DNA of 64,000 nt from Tachypleus tridentatus (lineage: Eukaryota > Arthropoda > Merostomata > Xiphosura > Limulidae). A program made the position numbers and the translations under genes. Below, one piece after another: positions 46,071 through 56,597 of this stretch. Numbering within the stretch: the first letter of the stretch is position 1; each line of letters begins with the position of its first letter. The stretch is taken from positions 147,035,009-147,099,008 of the forward strand of contig NC_134834.1 in NCBI RefSeq assembly GCF_004210375.1. Direction: 5' to 3'. Below the pieces are notes generated by a model. That model was not told the DNA's origin. It searched no databases and worked only from the letters and a program-made list of their open reading frames with translations.

Positions 46071-46348
46071 GGCCCGGCATGGCCAGGTGGTTAAGGCGCT
46101 CGACTCGTAATCTGAGGGTCGCAGTTTGGAATCCCCGTTACACCAAACATACTCGCCCTTTCAGCCGTGGGAACACTATAATGTGACGGTCAGTCCCACT
46201 ATTCGTTGGTAAAAGAGTAGCCCAAGAGTTGGCGGTGGGTGGTAACGACTAGCTGCCTTCCATCTAGTATTAAACTGCTAAATTGGGGACGGCTAGCATA
46301 GATAGCCCCCGTGTAGCTTTGTGCGAAATTCAAAAACAAAAAAACAAA
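46071..46348 (+). mobile_element. Young SINE family A copy with 10-bp target-site duplication
   Basis: Nearly consensus head GGCCCGGCATGGCCAGGTGG; flanked by perfect CATTTACGTT (46059-46068 and 46349-46358) with a (CAAAAA)n tail. Confidence 0.95.
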
Positions 46349-46359
46349 CATTTACGTTC

Positions 46360-47190
46360 CTCAAATATAATGGAACCTGACTGATTCACTCAACTTCGTA
46401 GTTGGTTTCTCCGCACGATAAAATCGTTCAAAGGTGAAACGAATTCTCAGGGTATGATTCTATTTCTACGTTTCAGCCACAGCCTAGACTCTCATCCGAG
46501 TTCTTCAAGTGCAAACCCTTATCTCATAGCTCCGTCATCGCTTGATCGATTTAAGATATAATTACGGTTTTAGACTCAAGAGATCAAATTTTTGATTGAT
46601 GTATTTGACCACGTCCAAATTTTCATAGATTTAGTTACTCTAATCCTAAGTTTAAAATAATTTAAACTTGAGGGCAGGCTGGTACAGATTCGGATGGGTA
46701 ATAAACATGAATCAAGTATACGCGCACCCCATCGCTGTAGCACAAAAATATAGCTACTTACAGGGGGGAAACAGTTTCATATATTATTTTACTCTAATTC
46801 TGCCTAAAAGAGTTTCATTGTCGCAGCTAATGAAAATTCCATCTGGTTTGTTTTCAGGTTATCCATTAGTAAATGTTTATCACAAGACTTCGGTTTCTTA
46901 TTGAATGTTTATAATTAACTTCGTGTTCTATTCAAGTGCTACTTGTTGAAGTTACTGAATATTGTCTGTTCGTTTGTCTTGTTATTTAGCTGCATTCACT
47001 TTATCCACCGTTTGTGGTGCAATATCTAGTTTTCCCCATTCATTTTATTTTATTCGAAAGCAGTTTACTTTTTTTCACGCTTCTTCTTATAAAAGACGAC
47101 TTTTAATCTAGTTTGCTACAACGTTGGATATCCTATCAAATAAAAAACAATATTTTTTGAGCAGGTTGTCTTTGTTTTAGATGCTTCGCA
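46360..47190. other. Intergenic, no gene supported
   Basis: An open frame (46668-46904) has no signal peptide or domain. AATAAA occurs at about 47140. Nothing firm. Confidence 0.4.
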
Positions 47191-47192
47191 GA

Positions 47193-47345
47193 CAAGACTA
47201 GCCCTCGCATCTACTGTGGCTCAACGGAATGTATGTGGACTTACAAAAAAACAAAAAAACTAGCTTTCAATACTCGTTGTAAGCACAGCACAGATAGCCC
47301 AATAAATAAAAATACTTTAGCGCTTAACTACAAACATACAAACGA
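47193..47345 (+). repeat. SINE family B
   Basis: CTACTGTGGCTCAACGGAAT, CACAGCACAGATAGCCCAAT, GCGCTTAACTACAAAC, with A-rich inserts. Confidence 0.75.
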
Positions 47346-47349
47346 AACA

Positions 47350-47790
47350 AACAGGCACGAATAAGAGACTGTTGTTATGGAACATTAACATGTTAAAAAT
47401 ATACAATGATTTATGAACACTGTTATCTTTGTGGCTGTATGGATGTTCAGTTAGTACTACTTTTGTTAGTATAAAGATACATACAGAGTTAGGACTAAAT
47501 TCTCCTTTCGTGTTCTTATTATAGAAAAATTCGTTTCCGTAGTTGGTATATTTAATTTTTTTTTTTGCATTTTCATTACCACAATTCACTTATTATTTTG
47601 AACGTGATGAGGTGATATTTCTGTATTTACTTTCATAAACTGTATATCTTTAACTAAACGTTTTTCTACGCACGAGGCCAAATTTACTCTGGTACTCTAA
47701 AGTGTAAGATAAATATATCACGAATCAAATTTATTTTGTGCAAGTTTGGATAAAGGAATGTTTTATTCAATGTCTTAATCGAACGTTTTC
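47350..47790. other. Intergenic, no gene seen
   Basis: AT-rich; nothing recognised. Confidence 0.4.
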
Positions 47791-47794
47791 CATA

Positions 47795-47920
47795 TTTAGC
47801 GAACGGGTCAGAAATAAGTTTACGAACTTCTGTCGTTAAAATCCGGGGTTCAATTCCATTCTGAGAACACAGCAGAGAGCCCAGTGTGGCTTTGCCTTAA
47901 AGCAGACAGTCATTATATAT
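47795..47920 (+). repeat. SINE family C
   Basis: AAAATCCGGGGTTCAATTCC, CACAGCAGAGAGCCCAGTG, GGCTTTGCCTTAAAG. Confidence 0.82.
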
Positions 47921-48410
47921 AACCAGGTCTTAAGCTTACGCTCATAAGTAGAGAGTAACTTTCTTACTTACATATAATCTAACTAAAGCAACTTTTACTT
48001 TGCTCTTCTAATAAGTCTCCGTCACAAATACATAACTGTTTTCATCAACAGTCAAATTCTCTCTCCATCTCTAAGTAATAAGTTTCGTTTAGAGTTTGGG
48101 TTAAAACTCAAGATGTTTTTTTTATTTTACTATTATTATGTTTTCGTTTTTATTAGCTCTTGCCTTTTATTTTTGCTAATAATAAAACATCTGAAACTTT
48201 CAGTATCTTTAAATTTATTATATATTTATTATCTCAACTCTTAAGTTAGTGCGAAAACTGATCCAAAACCACACGAGTAGGTTCTTCGAATGTACATAAA
48301 GTTTCTCTGTAAGCCAACAGCTTCAGTTAATGCCGAATTTTCTTTTCTTTTAAAGTGACGTACTGCCATTAGAGTACACGTGGACAAAGACAAATTTAAG
48401 AAAAGAAATA
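47921..48410. other. Downstream flank of gene 4
   Basis: AT-rich; nothing recognised. Confidence 0.4.
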
Positions 48411-48414
48411 AAGC

Positions 48415-48420
48415 TTTATT
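48415..48420 (-). promoter_or_regulatory. Poly(A) signal of gene 4
   Basis: AATAAA on the minus strand, 87 bp after the stop. Confidence 0.75.
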
Positions 48421-48506
48421 TTTCTAGTCCAACACCAAGATCAACATAACAGAACAATCGTTCAGAAATGCAGTCATCTCGTGAGATACATTGTAGGCTT
48501 CACAAA

Positions 48507-49671
48507 TTATTCAGTCTTCTCTTCTTTTGGAGTTTCGATGGATTTAACAGCATTGAAGGCAGCAAGTGGGTGCCAGTAGGCGCCAGTGTAGGCCAGAGGA
48601 GTGTAGCCCAGGTGATTGTAAGTGTAAGGGTGGTGGAGCAGGTATGGAGAGTAAGTGTAACGGACATCCCTCAAAGTGGTAGCCAAAGGATAATTGTAAG
48701 TAAGAGGAAGAACAAATTGGGCGCTGCTGACAGCAATAAGAAGAGCGAAAATCATCTGGTGGAGAAAAATAACATAGATGAAATATTTCTTCAAAAATGA
48801 ATGGTATATATATATTTATTTGTCTTGTGTATAACAAAGATCTAATGCTTGTTTTATTGAGTGTTTAGTCATAAGAGTACACACCTTGTAACTGACCAAG
48901 CAGGACTGACCACAGCTGACATAACACAATAGGGCTTCTGTTAAATACTATTACAAATATTAATGATTAAGTCTACTTAGGTATCTATGGTTACTTAATT
49001 TTCCGATTCTTTCGACATTTTTTGACAAAATGACTTGAAATGTTGAATATCGCATCTTCAATGTCATATTAGAAACAAAATATGTTTGGATGAGTTGTGA
49101 GTGGGGCTCCGAAATGGGTAGTCAAGAGATTTGGAAGAGGAGGCTTTCAGGTTTGACTCAGTTGTTTTAAATGTAAACTGATATTGGAAAGTTTCAAAGT
49201 TCGATCCCTATATGGAGGTCAAATGATATTTCGGGGAGACTCTGAAAAAATAAATCCACGAAATTAAACGGAGTTTAGCGTAGACAGGTAAAGAATCACT
49301 TAAAGTAAGTCGTAAGTAGTTACATTTGTTTAATAATTTTCGTATTGAGGTCCATAATTTGGGATCGTAGAAGATTTGGGATATTCTAACTATTGGTTGG
49401 GTGGATTTACTTGAAATTCGGTAAGAAAATGTAAGTTATTTTTAAAACAAGGGATCCGAGTATCTTCGACACTTGTTCTTTCTTGGGCACTTTACTAGCG
49501 GAATCATCCAGAATTTCAAAGATAATTGGGCGTGGACCTAAAATCTTTCTCTTCTAACCGAACCAAAGAGAGTGATTAGAATACTTACCCAACTGTCCAA
49601 TAAGGATTAGAGTTCCGCCTTAACTACTCCCCGTAACTTCCAAATTACAGCCTACTTACCATTTTCATCAT
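48507..49671 (-). CDS. Small secreted Tyr-rich cuticle-type peptide (gene 4), 86 aa, two exons
   Basis: Minus strand. Exon 1 is 49671-49660 (ATG ATG AAA ATG, MMKM), donor GTAAGT. Exon 2 runs from 48755 down to the TAA at 48507-48509, after acceptor CCACCAG. The 904-bp intron is phase 0. The signal peptide is MMKM + MIFALLIAVSSAQ. The mature part is about 69 residues: FVLPLTYNYPLATTL, then TYSPYLLHHPYTYNHLGY and TPLAYTGAYWHPLAAFNAV. The C-terminal tail is charged (SIETPKEEKTE). It is very rich in Tyr, Leu, Pro and His, with no cysteine. The four-codon first exon, intron phase and SAQ boundary match genes 2 and 3, but the mature sequence is longer and only loosely similar, so it is a more distant paralog. 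A structural cuticle role, perhaps with Tyr-mediated crosslinking, is inferred. An upstream in-frame ATG at 48792-48794 would fall in the intron and lacks the shared layout. Confidence 0.86.
48756..49659 (-). other. Intron of gene 4
   Basis: GTAAGT...CCACCAG; no SINE recognised. Confidence 0.82.
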
Positions 49672-49768
49672 CTTGCTGGTTTGGTTGAAGAACTCAATAA
49701 ATCCGCTTTTCAGATGACTGTATGTTGAGAACCAAGCTTCTGTTAGAAGACGCTTCTAGATGAGCCTA

Positions 49769-49775
49769 TTATATA
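49769..49775 (-). promoter_or_regulatory. TATA box of gene 4
   Basis: TATATAA on the minus strand, about 100 bp before the ATG (versus 76-77 bp in genes 2 and 3). The CAGAC(T/C)TTCTGC block of those genes is not evident. Confidence 0.65.
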
Positions 49776-49789
49776 CAACTCCAGTGACC

Positions 49790-50630
49790 CTTCTGGGCTG
49801 ATTCTCGACGAAGAGGTGAATCTTCTTGACCAATCACTGTTGACTACCAACTGGTAATCTTGTACAAGGTCATCTCATTAGAAAACAGATTCTTTTTAAA
49901 AAAACGAAATTAAGGCGTTGGCCAATTAGGTTAAGCTCCATTGGCGGAAGAAGATACAGTTACATTTATTTGACTAACAGAAGAAATAAAATGCTGTAGA
50001 ACGAAATATTTTGTTATGCAACTAAAATCTTGATTAATTAAATAGGTCAAGAGCACAACAAATACCCACAGAGGTATAATATAACATAATTAATTAGTTA
50101 AATGATCGTTAAAAGTTTAATCACAACACAAGAATACTGTGTTAAAAAGTACTGTTTTTGTTACATCAGGACGGAATAAAACTTATCAAACTGCTGATAT
50201 AAGAATAATTATCGAACCGATACTATCATCACTCACAATTGATTATATCAGAAAACAGCTTGGACGCCATATTAATTAATTTAGTCAGAATATGAAAAAC
50301 TGAGTACGGCATTAACTGCTAGACACTGAATTTAAAATAATAATAAAAAATAACCTTAATATTTTCGATGGAACTACTTTGTTTAGCGTAAGTTCTCTCA
50401 TTCTCTAATCAAAAATACTGTTCGAATAACTTTATGGTTGAGGGTAAGGGGCGTTTAAATTAAAGATTATTTAATATTTTCCTCACATTTAATATTTTCG
50501 TCAAATTCATCTGTGATGCTCTCTCAAAACAAAATATTCAGAATGTTCTATATAGTTCGCCATTTATTTTGCTTTGCTTATATTATTTAATTATTCGCAC
50601 TCTATTCAACAGAGAGAATCGAAACCCAAA
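49790..50630. other. Upstream flank of gene 4, no gene seen
   Basis: AT-rich; nothing recognised. Confidence 0.4.
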
Positions 50631-50634
50631 CTCC

Positions 50635-50722
50635 CGAACTGGGGCAGTGATAAGTTTACAGACTTAGAACGCTAACATCTGGGGTTTGGTTCTCTACAGT
50701 AGACACAACAGATAACCAAATT
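50635..50722 (+). repeat. SINE family C fragment
   Basis: GGGGCAGTGATAAGTTTACA, GAACGCTAACATCTGGGG, ACACAACAGATAACC; joined to a Penelope-type tail. Confidence 0.75.
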
Positions 50723-50727
50723 CTTTG

Positions 50728-50822
50728 TTAACCTGAAGATGACCTAAGAAGGTTGAAACGTTGTTCTTTGCTTTCTTAGTAAAAGTGTTAATACCCAAAT
50801 CAGCCGTTCTGAGATACAGATA
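50728..50822 (+). repeat. Penelope-type 3' tail with hammerhead-like core
   Basis: CTGAAGA (50733-50739), GACC/GGTT arms (50741-50744, 50751-50754), GAAAC (50755-50759), then GTTGTTCTTTGC, TTAATACCCAAATCAGCCGT and TCTGAGATA. Confidence 0.72.
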
Positions 50823-50829
50823 ATCAAAT

Positions 50830-51300
50830 GCTCTAAAACAAATACACCTCAGATTTTAATTTCTCCAAACAATTGCTGTTACACGCATATTTTACACTTA
50901 AATGAAGAAGAAACGATAAAATATTTAGTAAAAGGACGCTACAGTCGCACCAGAACCGAATGAGCATAAATAGCTGTTTAAATAACAACACGTCTAACAG
51001 GTTTGTTTTTTCAAAAGGCACTGCCATTTTGTTTGAAACGACATTTCTCAAACTGGAGGTCCCGATCCAAAAGGGTCTATTTCAGGGAAGTCGTGGGATC
51101 ACAAAAATATTGCGATAACGGATATATCAGAGTATGTTCATCGTATACCAATTTGCAACCACTAGATGGGGGATCGAGAAAAAAATTAAGAATCCCTGCA
51201 TTAAAAAAGAATGCAAAATCCCACGCTTTAAGTGGAAAAAATTACTGTATAATCCTACAGTAAAATGTGAGGATGGGAAGATCAGAAGACAAAACTGAAC
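50830..51300. other. Intergenic, no gene seen
   Basis: Overlapping short frames on both strands, none convincing. Confidence 0.4.
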
Positions 51301-51301
51301 T

Positions 51302-51428
51302 TTTGTTTGGTTAAAATTTGGCACAAAGCTTCACAATGGACTATCTGTGCTCTGCTTACCACGGGTATCAGAACCCTGTTTCAAGCGTTGTAAGTCCACA
51401 GACATACCTCTGTGCTACTAGGAGGCAG
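51302..51428 (-). repeat. SINE family B
   Basis: GGCACAAAGCTTCACAATGG, CCACGGGTATCAGAACCCTG, TGCTACTAGGAGGC. Confidence 0.87.
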
Positions 51429-51429
51429 A

Positions 51430-51797
51430 ACTTAATGGAAGTAGACATAAACTGTAAATAGTGTTCCGAAAACTGTTGTTACAATTCGAGCTTACTTTGG
51501 TTTAATGGGGATGTTTAGGGGGGACGTATGATAGGAATCAGGAAGAAATAAATAAAAATACAATTTTTATTAGTTTAATTTCCTGAACGTTTCATTTTCT
51601 ACCCTTACAACTTTAACTTATTCTTTCGGCTCTTTGTCTTCCTTCATAAAATTCATTTCAGTTGTTTATACTGAGTCGTTATTTTAACCCAAAATTCAAT
51701 TCGAGTAGAGATGTTGGAAACACCTCTGGAAATGTTTATGTAGTGATAAGTGAGTGCTGCCCTATTGTTCCTAATAAATAATAACAATATCTAGAGT
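51430..51797. other. Intergenic, no gene seen
   Basis: Nothing recognised. Confidence 0.4.
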
Positions 51798-51918
51798 TTT
51801 TGTACTGTAGGAAACAGAGATAAATTTGTGGAATACAACTCTACAAGCCAGAGTTCGATTCCTCGCATTGGGAACAGTATGAACCAATGTAGGTTTTGTT
51901 CTAACACAAACAAACAAA
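51798..51918 (+). repeat. SINE family C-like
   Basis: TACAACTCTACAAGCCAGAG, TTCGATTCCTCGCATTGG, (CAAA)n tail. Confidence 0.65.
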
Positions 51919-51919
51919 T

Positions 51920-52504
51920 AATTTATTTCTTAAATAAATACGTAATTTATTGTTCAACATAAATGTATATACACTGATTTATAATTAGTTGTTAACAAAT
52001 ATTGAGGTTAAGAGAGAAAAGGGGCCGTCTTATCAACTCAGATCTTTCTGGTATTTGTCTAAAACGTACGTGTTTGTTTTTTCTAACGTTTGGATTTAGT
52101 GACAGGAGAGAGAGAAATAATTTACTTGGTGACTGAGTTTTTATTTATTATCTATTTCAAAACAAAAAAAACAGTCGTCATACGTTAATTTACTCTTTAA
52201 AAAGAGAGAAAAAATGATTTTTGTTATACCAGATCAAATTACTACCGCACCATCAGACCCGCCTCATTTTCAAGGTCTAATTGAACAATGTACAACGTAA
52301 TATTTTTTAGAATTTAGACAACAGAGTTAAAGACGCGCCATCTGATGGAAAGGTCGAGCAGGTTGGTTAACGAGAAGTGGTGGGCGATGGACCGGGCGTC
52401 CTTCGTCTGAAACATCACTCGTAACTAGACTACTCTTTCGACGCTTTGCCGGAAGCAAAAGTCCGGCTAAAATGTCAGAAGTCTACACCGACATCTTGTA
52501 ACGT
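51920..52504. other. Intergenic, no gene seen
   Basis: 52330-52480 is GC-richer than its surroundings (ACCGGGCGTCC, CGACGCTTTGCCGG) but shows no coding or repeat identity I recognise. Confidence 0.4.
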
Positions 52505-52628
52505 TTAATTAAACTGCTGTTTGATATTAAGCTGCACAATGGGCTATTTGTGGTCTGTTCACCACGGGCATCGAAACTCAGTTTCTAGTGGTATAAATCT
52601 GCAGACGTACAACTTTGCTCCTGGGAGC
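52505..52628 (-). repeat. SINE family B
   Basis: GCTGCACAATGGGCTATTTG, CACCACGGGCATCGAAACTC, GCTCCTGGGAG. Confidence 0.85.
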
Positions 52629-52865
52629 TTTTAATGTAATAATTATTGCTTGTCAATAATAGATGGAATGACGTTTAAGTGGTCAGTAAAAACTTGGTTT
52701 AAGGTTGGTAGTTTCCTGTTCGAAGGTTTTAATAAATCTTTGGACATCGTTGAATGTTAAGAAGTATAAAAAACAGTATTCAAATCAATACAGAAAAATG
52801 AAGAATTAGTTTTATTACGAAAATGGCGGCCAGCATAATTTATTTGTACGGATTATAAAGTATTT

Positions 52866-53085
52866 GTAAAGTCATAACAAACAGAATCAAACCTGTTATG
52901 AGTTAACTGAGTCACTTGAGATAAAGTCATAACAAACAGAATCAAACCTGTTATGAGTTAACTGAGTCACTTGAGATAAAGTCATAACAAACAGAATCAA
53001 ACCTGTTATGAGTTAACTGAGTCACTTGAGATAAAGTCATAACAAACAGAATCAAACCTGTTATGAGTCAACTGAGTCATTTGAG
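52866..53085. repeat. 55-bp tandem repeat, 4 nearly identical copies
   Basis: Unit begins GTCATAACAAACAGAATCAA and ends CTGAGTCACTTGAGATAAA. The first three copies are identical and the fourth has only a few changes near its end, so the array is recent. Each unit contains CCTGTTATGAGTTAACTGAG. Confidence 0.97.
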
Positions 53086-53279
53086 AAGGACTTAACCATT
53101 TCAGATCAATGAATTTATGACAATGTACGTGTTCTTTATGATATAATAAATATTTCAGATCAAAACAATGAATCATTAGTTATTGTAAAGTTAGGTCTTG
53201 AAAAAAACATTCGACAACGTAAATCATGACTATAAACTTTGTTTGGTTTTTTTTTTAATTTCGCGCAAAGCTACACATT

Positions 53280-53372
53280 TTATTTGTTTCTTTGTGGAAT
53301 ACCCACCGCGGCTATCAAAATCTGAATTTTAGGGTTATATCTTCTTAGACTTGCATGAACCACCGAGAAACG
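53280..53372 (-). repeat. SINE B/C remnant joined to a SINE A tail scrap
   Basis: TTAATTTCGCGCAAAGCTAC (A tail, 53258-53278), then ACCCACCGCGGCTATCAAAA. Confidence 0.6.
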
Positions 53373-53397
53373 TGGCATAGAAGCTCAACAGATTTAT

Positions 53398-53520
53398 TTA
53401 TTTTTGTTTTTGAAAATCGATACGAGGGCTATCTACTCTAATTATCCCCCATTTAACCTTGAAATACTAGTGGGAAGGAAGCTAGACATCACCCCACCAA
53501 ATGACTTATAGAATTACCCG
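53398..53520 (-). repeat. SINE family A 3' half, old
   Basis: ACGAGGGCTATCTACTCTAA, GGAAGGAAGCTAGACATCAC. Confidence 0.7.
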
Positions 53521-53661
53521 TAACGACACAGGACATTAAAAACTTACTAATCAGTTATATAAAAAGAAATGTTTCGAACAACTATTTTCCTAAATTGCCA
53601 AAAAAGCATACGCAAAACAACATCCAGATGTCCAGCCGAAAACAAGAGGGCATCATAAGTA

Positions 53662-53775
53662 GCCGCGGCTGTAATTAGATCTCAAATCTTTCAAGAGAGG
53701 AGGCTATGAGCTAAAAATTTGTAACTGTAAGAAAACAAAAACTCAGAACCATTCTATCAGCCGCTATGCCGCGGC
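53662..53775. mobile_element. Short element with palindromic GCCGCGGC ends, TA-flanked
   Basis: TA|GCCGCGGC (53662-53669) ... GCCGCGGC|TA (53768-53775). The right part matches the element at 19033-19404. Confidence 0.62.
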
Positions 53776-53779
53776 TAAA

Positions 53780-54420
53780 AACGTCACGTTGATATACAGT
53801 GGATCCTTACGCATGACGCAGAACAAATGTTACTGAAATTGGTTTGTTGCCGTATTGCAATACATTAATAGGTAATAATAGATTATGTATTCTAGTTCTA
53901 CGGCAAATAAATTTCCTTTTTTTTCAACTCTTTCAGAAAGAACATGTGAATCTTATGATTATTGGTATTTCTTCTCGTATAAGAAAGATTTTAAAATTTT
54001 AAGTTAATTTTATTATTGGTGTGATATTTAAAGAATATTTTGCATAGCTTATAAAAATTAAAGAAAAATAATACATACTTTCTTGAATAAATATCCTGAA
54101 GTCACGAATCATGTTAATCATTTGGAACTTAAAAGAAAACCTGAAATAAAAATAGTCGATAGTTTATTAAAATCTCACGTGAAAGTTTCGTCTTTAAAAT
54201 AGTTCTCTTGTTTGACATGTTTTCACGAGCTTTTAAGTAATTCATTGTTTTATATTGAAATCATAATTATATGTTGTGTATATACTTGAGTAACTTGATA
54301 GCTTGAAAAAATATATTTAAATAAAATAGGAAGTTGAATTGTTTCAACAAAAAACATTTAAAAACAATCTATGCAATAATTTACAGATATTAATTTTAGA
54401 GTTGCTCAGAATGGATAAAA
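53780..54420. other. Intergenic, no gene seen
   Basis: Very AT-rich; nothing recognised. Confidence 0.4.
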
Positions 54421-54427
54421 AGATTTG

Positions 54428-54575
54428 GTTTGAATTTCGCTCAAAGCTACACAAGGGCTATCTGCGCTAGCTGTCCCTAATTTAATAGTGTAAAACTGGA
54501 GGAAAGGCAACTAGTCATCACCACCAACCACCAATTCTTAGGCTACTCTTTTACCAACGAATAGTGGGATTGATC
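54428..54575 (-). repeat. SINE family A, truncated at GATTGATCGT
   Basis: Reverse 3' half; a second complete copy follows in the same orientation. Confidence 0.88.
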
Positions 54576-54577
54576 GT

Positions 54578-54850
54578 TTGGTTTGTTTTGAATTTCGTGG
54601 AAAACTACATGAAGGCTATCTGCGCTAGCCGTCCCTAATTTAGCAGTGTAAGACTAGAGTGAAGGCAGTGAGTCATCACCACCCACCGCCAACTCTTGGT
54701 CTACTCTTTTACCAAGGAATAGTGGGATTGACCGTCACATTATAACGATCTCACGGCTGAAAGGGCGAGCATGTTTGGTGTGACGGGGATTCAAACCCGC
54801 AACCCTAAGATTACGAGTCAAGTGCCTTAATCATCTGGCCATGCCGGGCC
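54578..54850 (-). repeat. SINE family A, full length, tandem with the previous copy
   Basis: TTGGTTTGTTTTGAATTTCG to ATCTGGCCATGCCGGGCC. Confidence 0.92.
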
Positions 54851-54941
54851 AATGAGTGAAAAAAATTGTGACTTCATACAAAAAGAACAAAATAAAAACA
54901 TCTGTCGTCTGTTAGAAATACCTTCCCTCTCCCATCACACA

Positions 54942-55050
54942 CACACCAGTAGTTCAGCGGTAAATCTGAATGCTTACGACGCTAAAAATCGAGTTTTGAT
55001 TTTTACTGTGAGCAGACTGCGTTGTAATTAACGACAACCAAATAAAAGCA
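54942..55050 (+). repeat. SINE family B/C
   Basis: CAGTAGTTCAGCGGTAAATC, TTACGACGCTAAAAATCGAG, TGAGCAGACTGC. Confidence 0.75.
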
Positions 55051-55054
55051 TTTT

Positions 55055-55865
55055 AAATACGAATGTATAGTAATTACTGCTAGATATTTTGTAGTATGCT
55101 GCTGCAATGATGCAGCAGGTAATATTATTTGTCTTGCTGTGAAAACCGCATTCTGTGTGAAAAAAACTGGTGTGTTTACTTCTGACAGAAAGTATTAAAA
55201 AAAATCTAACTATCTCTCAGTCACCTCGTTCGTTTATCGTGAAGTCTGTCTCCGTGTAGAAACACTTTGGTTTAAGGTGGTTTAAAACGTCTTTAAATAC
55301 CTTATACTACATAACTTTTTAACAAAAGGGAATGAGGTTTATTAGTTCCAGAAATTACGTAACTCAAATTTCAGTATTTTTTACTTAAGATACGAACGAT
55401 TTCATCCATTATTCAGTAGGCAAGATCGAAGCATCACGATAGTCAAGAGTAGGATGAGCAGACAGGAACACTTTGAAAGTAGCTACAGGCATAATACTGT
55501 ACTCGGCTTACTATACAGTATATACCTAAATATCTCTGCATGTCATTTGGAGACATCCATGCTTCTTTTGCTTGGCCTTTAAGCTCGTGACGTGATGAAG
55601 TATTTCAGTCACCTTACCACACCCAAATCGCTTTTTGCCTACACAAATCTAAAAGAGTGCGGAAATGTCTTTTTTTTTGGCTCTTAAAAATGTTCACAGA
55701 GTTTCAGTTAAAATTAAGAAAAATCGTATTGCATAGTTGTTGTTTTCAACAAACATGTCATCCAGTGGCTCGTGAGAAGCCTGTTAATTTAATTGAAGGA
55801 TAACAAAACTGTGTGCCTAGAAATGGTAATGAGCCAAAGATTTGATATTTCGATAAAAACAGTTA
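55055..55865. other. Intergenic, no gene seen
   Basis: GCTGCTGCAATGATGCAGCAG (55097) is a small inverted repeat. No coding evidence. Confidence 0.4.
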
Positions 55866-55987
55866 CAAATCAGTTTGTTTGTGAGAGCAAAGCCACATTT
55901 GGGCGATCTGCTGTGTTCACTACGAAGAATCGATGCCTGGGCTTCAGTGTTATAAGTCCCTAAACTTATGGTTGATCCACCAGGGAA
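55866..55987 (-). repeat. SINE family C
   Basis: GAGAGCAAAGCCACATTTGG, AAGAATCGATGCCTGGGC, GATCCACCAGGG. Confidence 0.82.
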
Positions 55988-56261
55988 CATAACAAATCGG
56001 TCACCCGAATTTACTTTGCTTAGTAGCTGCTTCTTATTATCATATGAATACAATGTTAGGAGCTTAGGTCTCTTAAGTCCTTACAAAAGTTGAGGTAAAG
56101 GCGATTTTGAAGTAACGTTGAAAGTTGACGTAAATAAACCGGGTGTGGACTAATGGTTAGCACGCTCAACTGCGGTCCATTCCAAAAAAATAACACTCCC
56201 TACTCTACGGCTGTAGGTGTGATACAAAAGTGTTAGCTACAGACCAGAGTAACTCAGAAAT

Positions 56262-56485
56262 TTTGGGTAGGTGTCCAAGTTACAGTCGACTAGCGCTGGG
56301 TGTCCAAATTATCGATGACTAGCAGTAAGTATCCAAAATACGGATGACTAGTGATGAGCGTCAAAGTAAAGAATGATTAGCGGTGATTGTCCAAGTTACG
56401 GATAACTAGTGGTAAGAGTCCAAATTACGGATGACGAGCGATGGATGTCCAAGTTATCGAAGACTAGCTGTGGGTGTACAAGCAA
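56262..56485. repeat. ~32-bp degenerate tandem repeat, ~7 copies
   Basis: GTCCAAGTTACGGATGACTA and variants, each followed by GC(G/A)(G/A)T-type spacer. Confidence 0.85.
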
Positions 56486-56597
56486 ATGATATCCTTCTGC
56501 ACGAATATTCTGGAACAAACAAAGAAAACGTCTGACTGAGAGTAACTACTTACTAAAAACAGCAGAATATTACAGGAAAACAGATTTTCGTTCTGGT

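Noticed and set aside
46668-46904. 78-codon frame ending in a YPLVNVYHK-like motif
   Set aside because: Loosely resembles cuticle-peptide tails, but has no signal peptide, TATA or conserved exon layout.
48468-48800. 110-codon plus-strand frame
   Set aside because: Shadow of exon 2 of the minus-strand gene 4, which has signal peptide, splice sites, TATA and poly(A) signals.
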